Assembly: GCA_038087015.1 (NCBI GenBank)
Contig: JASBNA010000004.1
Location: 992,001-1,056,000 of the forward strand
Length of the DNA stretch: 64,000 nucleotides
Source: Cerrena zonata
Lineage: Eukaryota > Basidiomycota > Agaricomycetes > Polyporales > Cerrenaceae
Direction of reading: 5' to 3'
Shown: one piece after another, positions 45,834 through 57,559 of the stretch
How positions within the stretch are numbered: the stretch's first letter is position 1
How the letters are laid out: each line of letters opens with the position of its first letter
Made by a program: the position numbers and the translations under genes
Notes under the pieces: model-generated
Told to the model about the DNA's origin: nothing
The model's input: the letters and a program-made list of their open reading frames with translations, nothing else
Databases searched by the model: none

Positions 45834-48679
45834 ATGTTGAAGATCCAGGTCTCTTCTCCCTCTCCCGACGCTAACCCTCTCCACGTTCCGAGCCTAGCGG
45901 ACTTGAGCAGGAATGCTTCAGTCATCTCCTCCTCTTCCTCTTCAAGCTCAGTAACAGATCTCACTGTACAAACACCTGTTCACACTCGCCCAAATCGCAC
46001 CTTTTCTTCACCCCGGATACGCTCGAAAAGCCCCCAGTCACCAAGCACTCCGAGGGGCTCCAAGCCACCCGCTTACCTCGCTCGGGAATTAGGTATTGTG
46101 GAGGATTCGGAGGACAAACCCTCGGAGCTCAAGCCCCCCGCTTCTCGTGCACCGTCAAGGTCGAGAAACAGCTCAGTCAACGGACGCATTAGCGTGAATG
46201 ACTTCGAGTTCGGCAGGGTATTGGGGGAAGGGTCTTACTCGGAGGTGCGCTCCTACACTGCCTCATTGTCAAATGGGCCCTAACTTTTCTTTCAGGTAAG
46301 ACTCGCGAGAAACAAGAATACCGGACAGGAGTATGCCATCAAAGTTCTCGACAAGGCCCATCTCAAGCGAAAGAACAAGCTCCAGATCGCTCTCTCCGAA
46401 AAGAACACCCTAGTGAGACTTGGAGCGGGTCATCCTGGGATTATACGTCTGCACTCGGCCTTTCAAGATGAATGGAGTCTATGTAATTACAGTCACCGTA
46501 TTGTCGCGATTAGACCTTTGTTTCCTGACATTCTCTTCACTCCATATAGTCTTCGTGTTAGACCTAGTAAGAAATGGCGATTTGCAGTCGAGAATATCGA
46601 GATTAGGATCTTTTTCCACCACGTGTGCGAGGTACTATGCTGCTCAGATTGTGGATTCTCTCGATTATATGCATGCCAAGGGCGTGATTCATCGGTGAGT
46701 GGCAAAATAGCCCCAACAGCCTCAAACCGTACTCAACGGACTCCTACATAGTGACTTGAAGCCCGAGAACCTACTCCTCGACGATCACTACCGCATCAAG
46801 ATTACCGACTTTGGGACGGGAAAGATCGTCGATGCCGGTAGTACGTTATGACTCTCTCAGGAATCGTTCGACTGGCTGTCTAATATTCCCCCATCTAGGT
46901 GAACGCGCCAAAACATTCGTAGGCACGCCCGAATATGTTTCACCTGAATTGCTCGAGTCAAACGAGACAACCAGAAGGTGCCTACCATTTCATTCCACCT
47001 TCCATGACGTCGTTAATTCCAATGACGGCTCCCTGACACGTTTCAACTCAATTCTGACTCCCTGACGTTATAGCTCCGACTTGTGGGCTCTGGGTTGCAT
47101 CATCTATCGCATGATCGCTGGACGATTTGCTTTCCAGGGACTTTCTGAATACCTTACGTTGGAAAAGATCAAGTCGATGCAATATTCATTTCCAGAAGGT
47201 TTCGATGAGGAAGCGAAGGATTTGGTCGAGAAGCTTCTTGTGCGTATACCAATTGAGTTTTGTCCCCTCATATTTCCCCTCAACCTCCACTTGTGTATGA
47301 GCTTCGGAATTCACTATTTATTCTCTCTGTAGATGCGTGACCCAACAGAACGGCTCGGCGCAGGCGAAGCCGGAACCCCAAATGACATGAATGCCCTCCG
47401 TGCTCATCCGTTTTTTGCTTCTATTACATGGGCTACGCTCTGGACCGATCCCGCACCACCACTCGAAGCTGGTCTTGTGAAGAGGGAGGCTCAATCGAAT
47501 GGAGTAGCGGGTTTGAATGGATGGGAGGACGTGGGAGCGCAGTGGGATGAAATGGTAGATGGAGAGGATGGTGACGGAATGAGCTGGGCCTCAGATGGGG
47601 AAGTTGTTGTTGGAGGAGGGTCACATGTTGAAGAGGAGGGAGAGATTCAGATGCACGATCCATTCACGAACGGATTTGTGAATGGGAATGGATATCCTCC
47701 GCCGGAAGTTGGACCTTTAGGTGAAACGAGACCATATCACTTCCCTACCCTCCCAGAGCCGGAATCCCCACAAACGCCACCCGAAAGTGACCCCATTCCT
47801 GAAGTCGCACCTGAATCTTCGGCACCAGCACCCCCAGCAACAATTGTTGCCCAACCCCAACCCACCACAGGTGTTCGCTTTTCGGTTTCCTCACCAACTC
47901 AAGCCGAGAAAGAAGCAGAAGAAGATCGAGATACCGTTCCACCCACTTTGGACGATGTCCCCGTCGCCGTACGGACACAACCTATTGACGTGCCCCCACG
48001 AGGAGTCAGAGATTCGTATAGTACGGGGTCGACAACGAGTTCATCGGATGGAAGTCCGGTGGAGAAGCTCGAAGCTGCTTTGGAAGCTGCCGGATTGAAT
48101 CGAGGACGAAACAGAGCGCAGACTCCAATTCAAGGTAATGGACCAGCTAAAGATGAAGAATGGTGAGTCGCATTTGTTGCATATTGCCAAAACTGGGGGC
48201 TTTATACTGACGCTACGTAGGTCTGGAGTTCTCCAACAAGGAGAAAACGTCATATTCAACGCTAACGTTGAAACCAGTCCCTTGCGCCGTCGTGCAAGCC
48301 GTATTCTAGCTATAGCAGTCGCACCAAGACGTAAATCACGAGAATTGGTGTTGACAGATCGACGATTGATTTGTATCAAGTCGAAACCGGGACGACACGT
48401 TGTTCGATACGAGTTCCCGTTGAAGGCACCGCTCAAGGAGAAGGAGATGAGGTATCATCTTACTGGAGTTGAGGCGAAGGGGGATAAGGAGTTTGTTGTG
48501 CTTACGGTATGTTGATCAGTTATCACCTTTTTTTCTTTCTGATTGTTCAATTTTTTTTGAATGAACAGCCATCGAAATCGCACTCTTTCATTGCCTCGAG
48601 TCCCTCCTTGGCAAGCATGTGGATTCGTAAAATCCGCGAAGCAATCGAGAATGAGAACAGCAACCGTCAACGGACGTGA
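45834..48679 (+). CDS. PDK1: PDK1/Pkh-type AGC kinase with C-terminal PH domain
   Basis: Phosphoinositide-dependent kinase 1 homologue, which phosphorylates the activation loop of other AGC kinases. Start [20 protein letters not shown], then a Ser/Pro-rich N-terminus and the kinase domain: [19 protein letters not shown] (Gly-rich loop split by an intron), [19 protein letters not shown] (VAIK Lys), [13 protein letters not shown] (intron inside HRD), [51 protein letters not shown] long low-complexity acidic/Pro linker follows. The PH domain spans about residues from [20 protein letters not shown] through [18 protein letters not shown] to [20 protein letters not shown]; stop at 48677-48679. The usual DFGTAK is DFGTGK here. 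At least nine exons. Confidence 0.92.
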
Positions 48680-48883
48680 TCATCCCGTTTACTTTTGGTT
48701 CTCTATTCCTTGCCTAACATTCACTTTTTTATTCTATCATTTTTTCCCTCACTCTGGTCGGGACAAAGAGACATTCGTTTATAATCGGTCTTTTCTTTAC
48801 CTTTTCTTTTTCTCGTCTCTCTCATCCACACTCACTGTTTTTACCCTACCCCCATCCGGATCTGTGTAATGCTTCCTCTCTTC

Positions 48884-48933
<50 letters not shown>

Positions 48934-49353
48934 CTCTCACAAGAACAATATTCCCATGTATTTTGTAGTAAAGCTCAGTACCCAAGTCTTTTTGTTTTTT
49001 GGTCTATTAATCATGTGCATGCTAGTTTCCCCTCTTTTCTTCTCTCTCCTATTTCCCCTCTCACATATACACACTCGCACCTCCGCCTTGCCGTCGTTCG
49101 TTTTCCCACCTCGTCTCGCAATATGTTTATTTCTCCTTTACTTCTGCCGTTGGTATTCACTCGTGTAACTGATAGCAACCTCTTTTTTTGTTATTTAGGG
49201 TTTCTGAATTCCGTACAGGTTTTTATTTTCTTTCATATGTTCGTCGAAGCAAATGCATCCCAGCAAGTCTCAGTTTGTTTGAGTCTGCTTAAATGAGACT
49301 AATGCATTCTCCAATACAAGAGGACTATCGAGGAACTATATTCTTATCCCACG
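48680..49353. other. Convergent intergenic with CT microsatellite
   Basis: Pyrimidine-rich 3' flank of the kinase gene and 3' flank of BTB7. No gene seen. Confidence 0.35.
48892..48930. repeat. CT dinucleotide microsatellite
   Basis: About 19 uninterrupted CT units, continued after one G as ctctctc. Confidence 0.9.
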
Positions 49354-50326
49354 TCACGACAACCGCTGGATCGAGAAATCGTCATCGTCTAAACCAACTC
49401 CCACCTGGGATTGAGTTATCAGTATCTTCTATCACAAACTTCGAGGGTAGTTATGTTCTTACATTCTCCAAAGCAGCCCGAACCTCTTGCTCGACCCGCT
49501 CGCCAAGCTGGATAAGCGTGAGAGAAGCTATCGGGGAGCACGTATAACACCTCTTCGTCACAGTCAAATCACAGAACCCCCGCACCAATTCCGTACCCCC
49601 ATAGTCGGGCAGGATGGGATGGGACTTTGCATCTTCTCCCATACGTTCTACGTATTCGGTCCACCATTGCCTACAATCCACGTAAGCATTCTCAACCGTC
49701 CTAGCGGATTTGCTCGCGTGATAGGTTACGGGGCATTTTGAGGCGTGGGCACGAATGGTTTGGGATGCGAGGTCTCCACACTTCCGGTGGTAGAGGAGGA
49801 GTTTGCGGAATGTGCCTGCACGAATCTGGTTGACTTCGGGGACGTCGTAGTCCAAGATTTGGCCAAATTCTAGTTTCAATGTTTCTTTTGCGGCGAGACG
49901 TGCTATTTCTCGTCCGTTAACTATACAGGCTATCGCGAAGACTCGAATCGGGTCCGAGTTGATGTGTGTCTGCAATACCCTCCCAACAATCGAACGTAAA
50001 TTGTCCATCGAGTACTTGCGCAGCGCGACAAGCACTCGTCGGAGAGTGGTGATATTGTCGAGATCGACGGGGTCGGTGTTACGATAGATCAACGAGAGGA
50101 CGTCGTGCATGGTTTGAGCATCCTCTGGGACTTCAATGACAGGTATACTCTCCCTCGAAATCGGAGGAAGAGAGAACTTGTCTTCGAAGCCTGTGGATGC
50201 GTGAGAGAGGATGAGTTTGTGGACACGGAAATCTACCCCACGGGCTCGGATGATGATGTCGGCGTCGGGGAATTGGAACGGGTTACTTAGGGCTTGTTGC
50301 TTGGTCTTGTCTTCCTTGATTTGCAT
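49354..50326 (-). CDS. BTB/POZ domain protein (BTB7)
   Basis: Start MQIKEDKTKQQALSNPFQFP (ATG 50324-50326). BTB fold: FPDADIIIRARGVDFRVHKL, SHASTGFEDKFSLP, LVALRKYSMDNLRS. C-terminal half: RKLLLYHRKCGDLASQTIRA, CRQWWTEYVERMGEDAKSHP, CYTCSPIASLTLI. Exon 1 is 49463-50326; a 58-nt phase-0 intron (49405-49462, gtaaga..cag) precedes last exon VGVGLDDDDFSIQRLS (49354-49404). Total 304 aa. The tail is extended by four residues compared with BTB3, BTB5 and BTB8. In tandem with BTB8 on the minus strand. Confidence 0.9.
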
Positions 50327-50829
50327 CGGTGAGGTTGGGAGCAATAAAGGATGCAGGACTTGGGGAAGTTGTTGTAGGTGAGGTCCGGTGAGGCGTTGAA
50401 GACGAACACGCGAAGATGGACAAGACTCGTTTATTTATGGGGAGGGGTACAAACTTTGTTTTGACATGACTTGACACATTCGAACATTGAGAGGCGAATA
50501 GGTGGCAACCAAAATTTATAATTGAGAGATCGATATCTGTTTCGGGACAAGCGAATAGTGGGATACCAAAAGGTACCAACAATTTCCTAAATGTGATTCA
50601 ACAGAGCTTGGGTTGAACGAACCGCGATTCGTCCGGAAATTTTAGCGTCCTTCATCTGGTTTGTGTTTTGGATCAATATACATACGAAAATAAGACAATA
50701 CTACCTTGTTTAAGAGACTCCAAGTCAGCTATCATTGTACCGGAAATAATCACCAATATATCCCAGAGGGAAGTAGTAACAACATTGACCGTCGAAGACC
50801 GTTTTGTACATAGACAATATGTCCAGTGT
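50327..50829. other. Intergenic BTB8/BTB7
   Basis: 500 bp between two minus-strand BTB genes; probable BTB7 promoter, nothing else recognised. Confidence 0.3.
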
Positions 50830-51804
50830 TTAAAGGAGAAAATCATCATCGTCCATCCCAAGTTCCACCTATATATCTATGAGACTAGAGAAAAGTGACT
50901 TTGAATAGAGCTTTCGCACCTGACCGACCGCCGACAAAACTTCTTGCTCAACACACTCTCCAAATTCGATCAACTTGAGGGCTACCGAGCGCGAGCACTC
51001 AGCGCTGCCTTCTGCGCTGAGGCAATATGCGGCGATAATCTTGGTGCTTGTGTAATCGAAGTGGATAGGGCGAGTCTTGGACTGTTCCGCGGCGCGATTC
51101 ACATAGTCCTTCCACCATCGAGTACAATCGGTCGACCCTCTTGAGTTGGGCTGAAATGCACTGACACGGAATGATATCGGATAACTATCAGCGCGTCTCA
51201 GGATTGTTTCCGACGCTACCCTTCCACATTCCTGGTGGTAGCGGAGGAGCTTGCACATTGTACGAGCACGAAGTTGATTGAACTCGGGGATGTTAGAAGT
51301 CCCGATGGCAACGAACTCCCATTTCAATACATGGGTAGCTACGATCTGGGCGATCCGTGGTAACTCTGCATGGCAGGCTATCGCAAATACACGAAGGGGG
51401 TCCTCAACAGCCTTCGCCCTAAGTGTCTCAGCGAGAATGACTCGTAGATTTGGCATGGAGTATTTGCGCATTCCAAGAACCAATCTGTGCAGAGTAGGGA
51501 AATCGTCAAAGGGCACATTGTCTCCGTAGGAATAGATCCATGATAGGATGTCATGGATAGTTTGAGCATCCTCAGCGACTTCAATGGTAGGGTTGCCTTC
51601 CTCTGAAGTCGTGTGACTGCAAGGAATGGAAAACATATCGTTGAACATTGAGGAAGCATGTGAGAGGATGAGTTTATGTGCGGGGAAATCGACGTCTACA
51701 TCCCCAAGTCGAGCTCGAATAATGACATCAGCGTCATCGAATTGGAACGGTCCAGTCATTGACCTCAACTGGGTATCTGTCAGGTTTTCAAACATAGATG
51801 TCAT
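50830..51804 (-). CDS. BTB/POZ domain protein (BTB8)
   Basis: Start MTSMFENLTDTQLRSMTGPF (ATG 51802-51804). BTB fold: FDDADVIIRARLGDVDVDFP (with a three-residue insertion relative to paralogues), SHASSMFNDMFSIP, LGMRKYSMPNLRV. C-terminal half: CKLLRYHQECGRVASETI, CTRWWKDYVNRAAEQSKTRP, ECSRSVALKLIEF. Exon 1 is 50920-51804; a 51-nt phase-0 intron (50869-50919, gtgcga..tag) precedes last exon VELGMDDDDFLL (50830-50868). Total 307 aa. It is divergent from F-box2, 587 bp between starts, mirroring BTB3/F-box1. Confidence 0.91.
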
Positions 51805-52390
51805 TGATAGAAGGTCCTATAGGTATGTTAGTAAGAACGCGGTATGTGATTGTCGAAGACAGAAGAAACAGAGGGATCCGTGGGAGCGAGAGTCGTTATT
51901 TCAGACTCGGAGTGGCAGTAAGTTACATGTACACAGTTTGTCACTACTGCCAGTGACCGTTGTGTCGACATCCGAAGTCCATGAGATCAAGACTTTGTTA
52001 CAATATCTCTTATGGTTCGTATGGAACTCGGGCACTGAGCACTTAGTAGCTATGACGGTGAGTTCCAGAGACTCACTGGTGGTCTTTGTAATGCTTACCT
52101 TGTAATCGCTCTAGCCCTCGCTTGTCTTTCCTAACAATTGATCGGTATATTAGGTAAACCAGAAACAAAACAACACACAAAACTCAGCCACATTGTGGTT
52201 CATACATCTTGTTTTACAACCTTTCTCTTCCATCAGGCCGAACGTATCAAGACCATAGTTAGTCTTTCATTTTGGCGATGCTGAGGAATTCTTACCATTG
52301 CTTTCTTGTTTTTATATATAGTTATCCTACTACACAGTGCTTCAACAAAGGAGAAAACGCAACCTGCTCCTTGACTTGGATTATAAGTAT
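51805..52390. promoter_or_regulatory. Divergent intergenic BTB8/F-box2
   Basis: Shared upstream region of two divergent genes. No coding sequence seen. Only the position suggests promoter function. Confidence 0.3.
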
Positions 52391-53976
52391 ATGATGGATG
52401 TGGACTGGATCATGGGATCGCTCACCATGGGTGATCAGTCTTCGTCACTTCCCAGCGTAGATCTCCCACTGGACCAACACCTCCCAGCCGAAATCTGGCA
52501 CTCCATTTTCTGTTACATAGACCTGACGCGCCAAGACATCCGGAACCTGACCCTCACATCACACCAGTTCCGCCTTATCGCCCAACCTTTTCTTTTTGCG
52601 TCATTTTCTGTGTCCCGGATTATGGGGAGAACACCGTATCAAACGGACTACTATTTGAACTATCTACGTACCCGACTTTCCTTCGCGAAATCCCCCTCGA
52701 TTGTCACTGCGATACGAAATCTCATTCTCCGACAGTTTTTCAACAGAAGGTACCCTGAACGAGGAGTCGCAACTGTCCCTGGGATGGCAGTTGTCGAGAC
52801 CTTGTTCGCATCCCTCCCGAACTTACATAACTTGAGGCTACTGTGCCTTGAGTGGCTTACTTTCACCCCGAAGCAACTGTCTTTGATGAATTTGCTTCCA
52901 AATTTACGCGAGCTTCACCTTTGCGACTGCCAACTAGATCAATCAGTGGCTGAAGTTCCAAAGATGTCTCTACAAAAGCTCTCCCTTAAGGGCTGCACGT
53001 CACAACCATGGTGGATGCCATTGTTGAGGCCAGATACATGCCAGCAACTGCAACTTCATCACTTGGATGACTGTCTGGCCGCCTTTGCCATCTTTAAAGA
53101 GGACACAAGAATATTCGCCATAGAGACCATCCTACTTCATTGTTATTCAGCAATTCCTTCTAGGCATCCAGATCTAGTCAAGATGTTGGTTAAGATGCCT
53201 TACATCCAATCATTCACATTCTCTTATAACGACCCTCGAGAGGCACGCATCCGACGTTCAGGTGTCGTCTTATCAAGCGAGGTCCTTCGACTGCTTACTT
53301 CCATCACAGCACCCGCGGGACTTCTCAATACATTCTTTGGAAACTATGACCGACCTGTACGGTATTTAGCAACAACTTTTGATCGGGCGAATCCAATATC
53401 AGGAGGCCTACCTTTCACACAACTTTACACCACATTCCCTCTATTAGAAACACTTTCGATACATGGTTTGGAGAACTTTTGGGAGTCCCAGGATCTATGG
53501 GGGACACCATTTTCGCTATTCAGCAAACTAAAGGTGCTTCATCTTATACCTCAGGTTATTAGTCTAGGGAATATTATACCGGTACGTTTTAACCTTGTTC
53601 CGTCTGAGTAACGCTGAATGTGGCTCGGGATTTTTTTTGGTTCAGATCTGCCATCGTTTGACTTTGTATTCGCTTCCTATCAGTCTTACAGAACTGCACG
53701 TAAGCAATAGTATTGTTTACGCTGAAGTCCCGAGAGTAGCTACAAACATGACGGCGTTCGCTACTTCGGAGATCGACAAATTAAAAGCTAAGTTGCCCTA
53801 CCTCAAACATCTCCTAGTTCTCTCTCCGTCCCAATCCGTGGAGTGGCAAAACGAACCATGTTCTTTATCGTGTTGTATGTTCCCTCCTCTCTAAATTTGC
53901 GTATGTATTCTGATATGTACCATGGACAGATACGAGAACAACTCAGGAATGGTTTGATGATATCAAGTTGATTTGA
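52391..53976 (+). CDS. F-box protein with leucine-rich C-terminal region (F-box2)
   Basis: Exons 52391-53581, 53646-53874, 53930-53976 (488 aa). The start is the first ATG of MMDVDWIMGSLTMGDQSSSL; the frame is open further upstream without an ATG. F-box: LDQHLPAEIWHSIFCYIDLT, DIRNLTLTSHQFRLIAQPFL. Leu-rich region: LPNLHNLRLLCLEWLTFTPK, LPNLRELHLCDCQLDQSVAE, MSLQKLSLKGC. Near-identical landmarks with F-box1 (CQLDQSV, PWWMPLL, DDCLAAFA, VEWQNEPCSLSCY) and the same 229-nt penultimate exon show recent common origin. Likely SCF substrate adaptor; substrate unknown. Confidence 0.88.
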
Positions 53977-54846
53977 GTTCAAAGCGATTCTCTGGTATGA
54001 TCTGTATATGAGTCTTGAGATGATAGAGTTTCAACGAAACCATAATATATTCTTGACCCCAATCTTCGGCACGCAGACTTGCCGTCTCAGCTGATCGCTA
54101 CTGCGCACTGGTCATATCTCTCCTTTACTTGAATACCTCTCAGTTCCTCCTCACTCCCCCCTTTTTGAATCTATCTTTACTAGATGAAAGAGTTCATGGT
54201 AGACTAACCGGTTATACCAGCCTCGGAGATGTTCGAAGGACTTCGGAACTCAGTGACAACAGATCACGGAGCGCGCATGTGCTGTGAGCACGCGTGACGT
54301 CACGCGTGACCATTATTTATTACCTTTGTCACGTATACGGACGCAAACTTTGCACCCGTTGACATAGGCAGTACACTTGTCCCTGAACTCAATCTGAACA
54401 TGCTATAACTTGCAGGATCTTATTGCGATCCCTCAACTTTTATGTGCAAAGTTGCTCTAGCAACATCGCCTTCAAAATGATCCATGAGACTATCGTGCGA
54501 TCACAATAACTGGAAGTATTACTTTCAGACACAGAATGTACCAATATTGACCACGATTATCGTTGTCTATTGTCTGATACACACTGTATCGGTTTTTTGC
54601 CACGCATAGTAAGTTCGGTTATCAGGCTCTTTGTGTGTTAGGGACATCAGCGCCATCTAAGATTGAATCTTGCACATGACGTCTTTCAAGCAGATGACTG
54701 TATATATAAGCTCCAAGCTCTTGAATGGCACTCGATAGAACCACTGCACCTTTAACTTCATCTTTCTTTTAAACCAACATCAAATCTCTGTCCCAACCTA
54801 TACACCATCCAAGACCCAAGTTTGCTTGGTCCTTCTCGTTTGGACT
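53977..54846. other. Intergenic with 18-bp CRE-type palindrome
   Basis: 870 bp, no gene recognised. Probably the promoter of the following gene at its 3' end (a tatatataagc run near 54700 is TATA-like). Confidence 0.35.
54290..54307. promoter_or_regulatory. 18-bp perfect palindrome with TGACGTCA core
   Basis: ACGCGTGAC followed by its exact reverse complement GTCACGCGT. Combines a CRE core with two flanking ACGCGT (MluI/MCB-type) hexamers. Role inferred from the motif only. Confidence 0.4.
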
Positions 54847-56302
54847 ATGGCATACCGTTATTATCAGACATCCTATCCCGGATGGGGCCAAAGTCAAGTA
54901 AGTGCAGAACTTATCGTCGGGTCGTTGCCCATCCTGATTGATTTTGTAGCTTCAATTCGGTCCCCCTCCGATACCCAACATTCAACCTCAACCTCATTGT
55001 AAGTCCATCTAATGTTAGAGCGTGCCACTCAGAGCGCTGATCTCCCCCGCAGGGAGTGCTTGGGACTTCTATAACGCTCATGCAGTCAATCCTGATCCGT
55101 GAGTGTAGGACCTTCTCATAGGCGAATTCCAACTTATCAGATCCTAGTTCGTTGTTCTACAATATCATGGATCGTACACGACAGTACAGAGGCTCGGCTG
55201 GTGTTGGTAAACACGAAGCCCGTACTTGGCATCGACGTATCTACAGTGGCCTCGTGCCCCTGACGCAAGTCCTCCCCGCGGACATTGGCTCTGCCGCAGC
55301 ATATGAGGCCTATCGTGGGTGGCATCACCATCGCCACATCCTTTATAGCTGCCTTGCTAGTGATATCGAAAGGGAGCGTGAAGCCCTCATCGGTTTGGCT
55401 GCAGCAGAAGGTCAGTTCTCAGCTGGCGTCAGAACCACATGAAATCCCCTTGAACGTGTTTGTGGCTAATACATCTCCCCTCTCCAGCCAGTCATCTGTG
55501 GCAGTATTCCGGTCGACCAATGGATGCCTACGGGCTTCGCGAAGCCTTGGAAAGTGCCGCAATGACAGCGTCTAGAATTGCGTATCAGGTATGTGTTCTC
55601 ATCAGTCAATCCACAAGTGAACTCAAAAAGAACTGATATAACGTAACCTCACAGGTGATGGAAGATGGCGATGAATACTCAAGGGCAAACCGGAGCTCCG
55701 TGATCGACGGTAGCTACGAGGGTGGGTATGACGATGGATACAGCGAACCTCGATACCATCGAAGTCGTAGACATTCCTCCTTCGGATCACTGGCAGCTCC
55801 GGGCATGGTAGGGGGCGCAGGAAGCGCTTACGGTACTCCATACACTGGAGCCGCCCCCATGCCAATGCTTGCAGGTTCATCTGTTGGTACAGGTTATGGT
55901 GCCAATAGTAGCCCATATTACGGGGGCGGGGGTCTTCCCCAATCATATAATGGAACCCCATCTCTAGGTGGAGGTTACGTCGGTAACTCCAACCCTGTTA
56001 TTCCTGGACAACCTGTAGGCGGGTTTGCAGTTCCTTACCCTGGAAGTTCCGGATCGTATACCGGGTCCAGCCCTTACTTGGGCGCAGGTGGCCAATATCC
56101 GCAGGCGGGATATGGGCATACAGTCGTTGCTGGCCAAACCGCTATTCCCAATGTACCACCTGGCTCCACGATTATCATTCAACAACAGCCTAGTAAACAC
56201 AGGAGAAGTTCGACTTCGAGTGGACACAAACACCATCATCGTTCTAGGAGTTCTGATCCTATGCGTAGATACGGGTCTAGCTCTGTGGCCTATCGTGTCT
56301 AG
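54847..56302 (+). CDS. Uncharacterised protein with helical N-terminal half and Gly/Ser/Tyr-rich tail
   Basis: Function not recognised. Start MAYRYYQTSYPGWGQSQLQF; short exons follow, joined by clear gtaagt/gtgagt..cag introns (after SQ, in PH|WSAW, in DP|SLFY). The conserved-looking core is HEARTWHRRIYSGLVPLTQV, LPADIGSAAAYEAYRGWHHH, then SCLASDIEREREALIGLAAA, LWQYSGRPMDAYGLREALES, AAMTASRIAYQ. This is an Ala/Glu-rich helical region that looks like one folded unit. After residue about 190 the sequence turns into a Gly/Ser/Tyr/Pro low-complexity tail, then a basic His/Arg/Ser end (HRRSSTSSGHKHHHRSRSSD). The tail has a prion-like composition. No signal peptide or TM. It could be a nuclear or condensate-forming protein, but that is a guess. 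Confidence 0.8.
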
Positions 56303-56692
56303 TGTGATGTGATCTTCGCCATTCTTAAACTTCGTTTTCTCGTGATTAATTCGCTCTGACTGAGGACTTGTACTAGTAAAGCAAATCGAATTGTACCTTA
56401 TATGTGATTTGTGAAATATGACTCTAATAAATTATTTACAGTTTCGTTGTGAGGTCGAGAGGTGTCATAGTGAGGAGAGTCTTAAGCTTCTGTCCTGAGC
56501 AAGGATAATTCGGCAATGTCGGGAAAGACCATCAAGCGAGGGGGTACAGGCTCAAACGTTCATGAAGGAGTGCTATAAGACCTGCACGTAGTGCTCAATT
56601 TGTGCAATACTACATTACGGCAAATAACCGAAAATGATATTTGCGTAGGTCATACAGTAATGTACATCGAATTCTAGTCAATAAGTCACCGA
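56303..56692. other. Convergent intergenic
   Basis: 390 bp between two convergent genes; nothing recognised. Confidence 0.3.
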
Positions 56693-57559
56693 CTACATCC
56701 TAATTTCTGCAAAGTAACAAGGTATCCAAACCATCATATAAGCTGACGGCATTTGGGAAGCGGGTCCTGGTTGTAGTGCCATAGCTGGGTTCAGAAGCCG
56801 AGTCATGTCGATAGAACTTTGTATGCGATTTCGAATGTTTTCCATGAGCACTGGATTGTAACCATCGTAGCCCATCGCCCAACAATTACTCCTGATCCAC
56901 TCCTCGAGAATGCGGGCAGTCCATACTACTCGTGTCTGACGGTACCCAAGGCTGAGAATTTGAGCGATATCGTGCGGATCGTTCTTCTGGAAACGTGCGA
57001 GCTTTAGAGCGACTGCCCAGGACCAACTGACACTGATCAGGATCAGTCCAGGGGAGTCATAGATAGTGTTGATCCCGACATTTCTGGGATCGACGGCATC
57101 TTTGTAGATGGGGTCATAGTGATGACCACGTTCACTAAATAGTAAGTCGAAAGTAAGTTTCTCGTTAAAACATAAACGAAGTAAGGGCGTACTTCATAGC
57201 CATTGGAAGAGATACATCAGCGTGGCTATTCATCCAGTCCGCACCTAGCCCAAAACGTTTTGCGGTTAACCTAATGCAAGAATCCAACCGCTCCTCTGCG
57301 TCATAATTCCTTGTTCGTGATACTGTTTGACGAAACTGCGAAGGCAGAAATCTATGTCCGGTGTTGTTTGACGACAGTGGAGCTTTCTGTGGAGAACCAT
57401 AACGATCCCGCCATGCACGACGAGGGATATCTTGCTATTGAACTCATGGAGGAGCAAGCTAGATAGATGGTCTAGAATGGGTCCGACGTTTTGTCTAGTA
57501 AGCATGATATCGTTGTGCTCTTTTAAAGAAGGGGTATTTTGTCTCAGGATTAATGCCAT
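56693..57559 (-). CDS. Nucleotidyltransferase-like fungal protein with one apparent frame break
   Basis: Resembles a fungal family with a nucleotidyltransferase-type N-terminus: KISLVVHGGIVMVLHRKLHC then TTPDIDF, the GG...D-x-D arrangement of the fold (AbiEii/MNT-like). Start MALILRQNTPSLKEHNDIML (57559). Reading the first frame ends at a stop near 57266. Shifting by one base near 57305 (one T fewer than expected in aattatgac) gives continuous family-like sequence: YDAEERLDSCIRLTAKRFGL, GADWMNSHADVSLPMAM. A 58-nt intron follows, then ERGHHYDPIYKDAVDPRNVG, LILISVSWSWAVALKLARFQ, DPHDIAQILSLG, and the end FAEIRM. Activity is unknown; some members of such folds act as antitoxin- or toxin-like enzymes in bacteria, but nothing shows that here. 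Confidence 0.65.

Noticed and set aside
48797..48985. Minus-strand frame with a run of Arg-Glu repeats
   Set aside because: A direct translation of the CT microsatellite.
57266..57559. A complete 97-aa protein
   Set aside because: Its last residues are out of frame with the family; sequence on the minus strand continues in another frame to 56693, so this is the N-terminal half of a longer gene.
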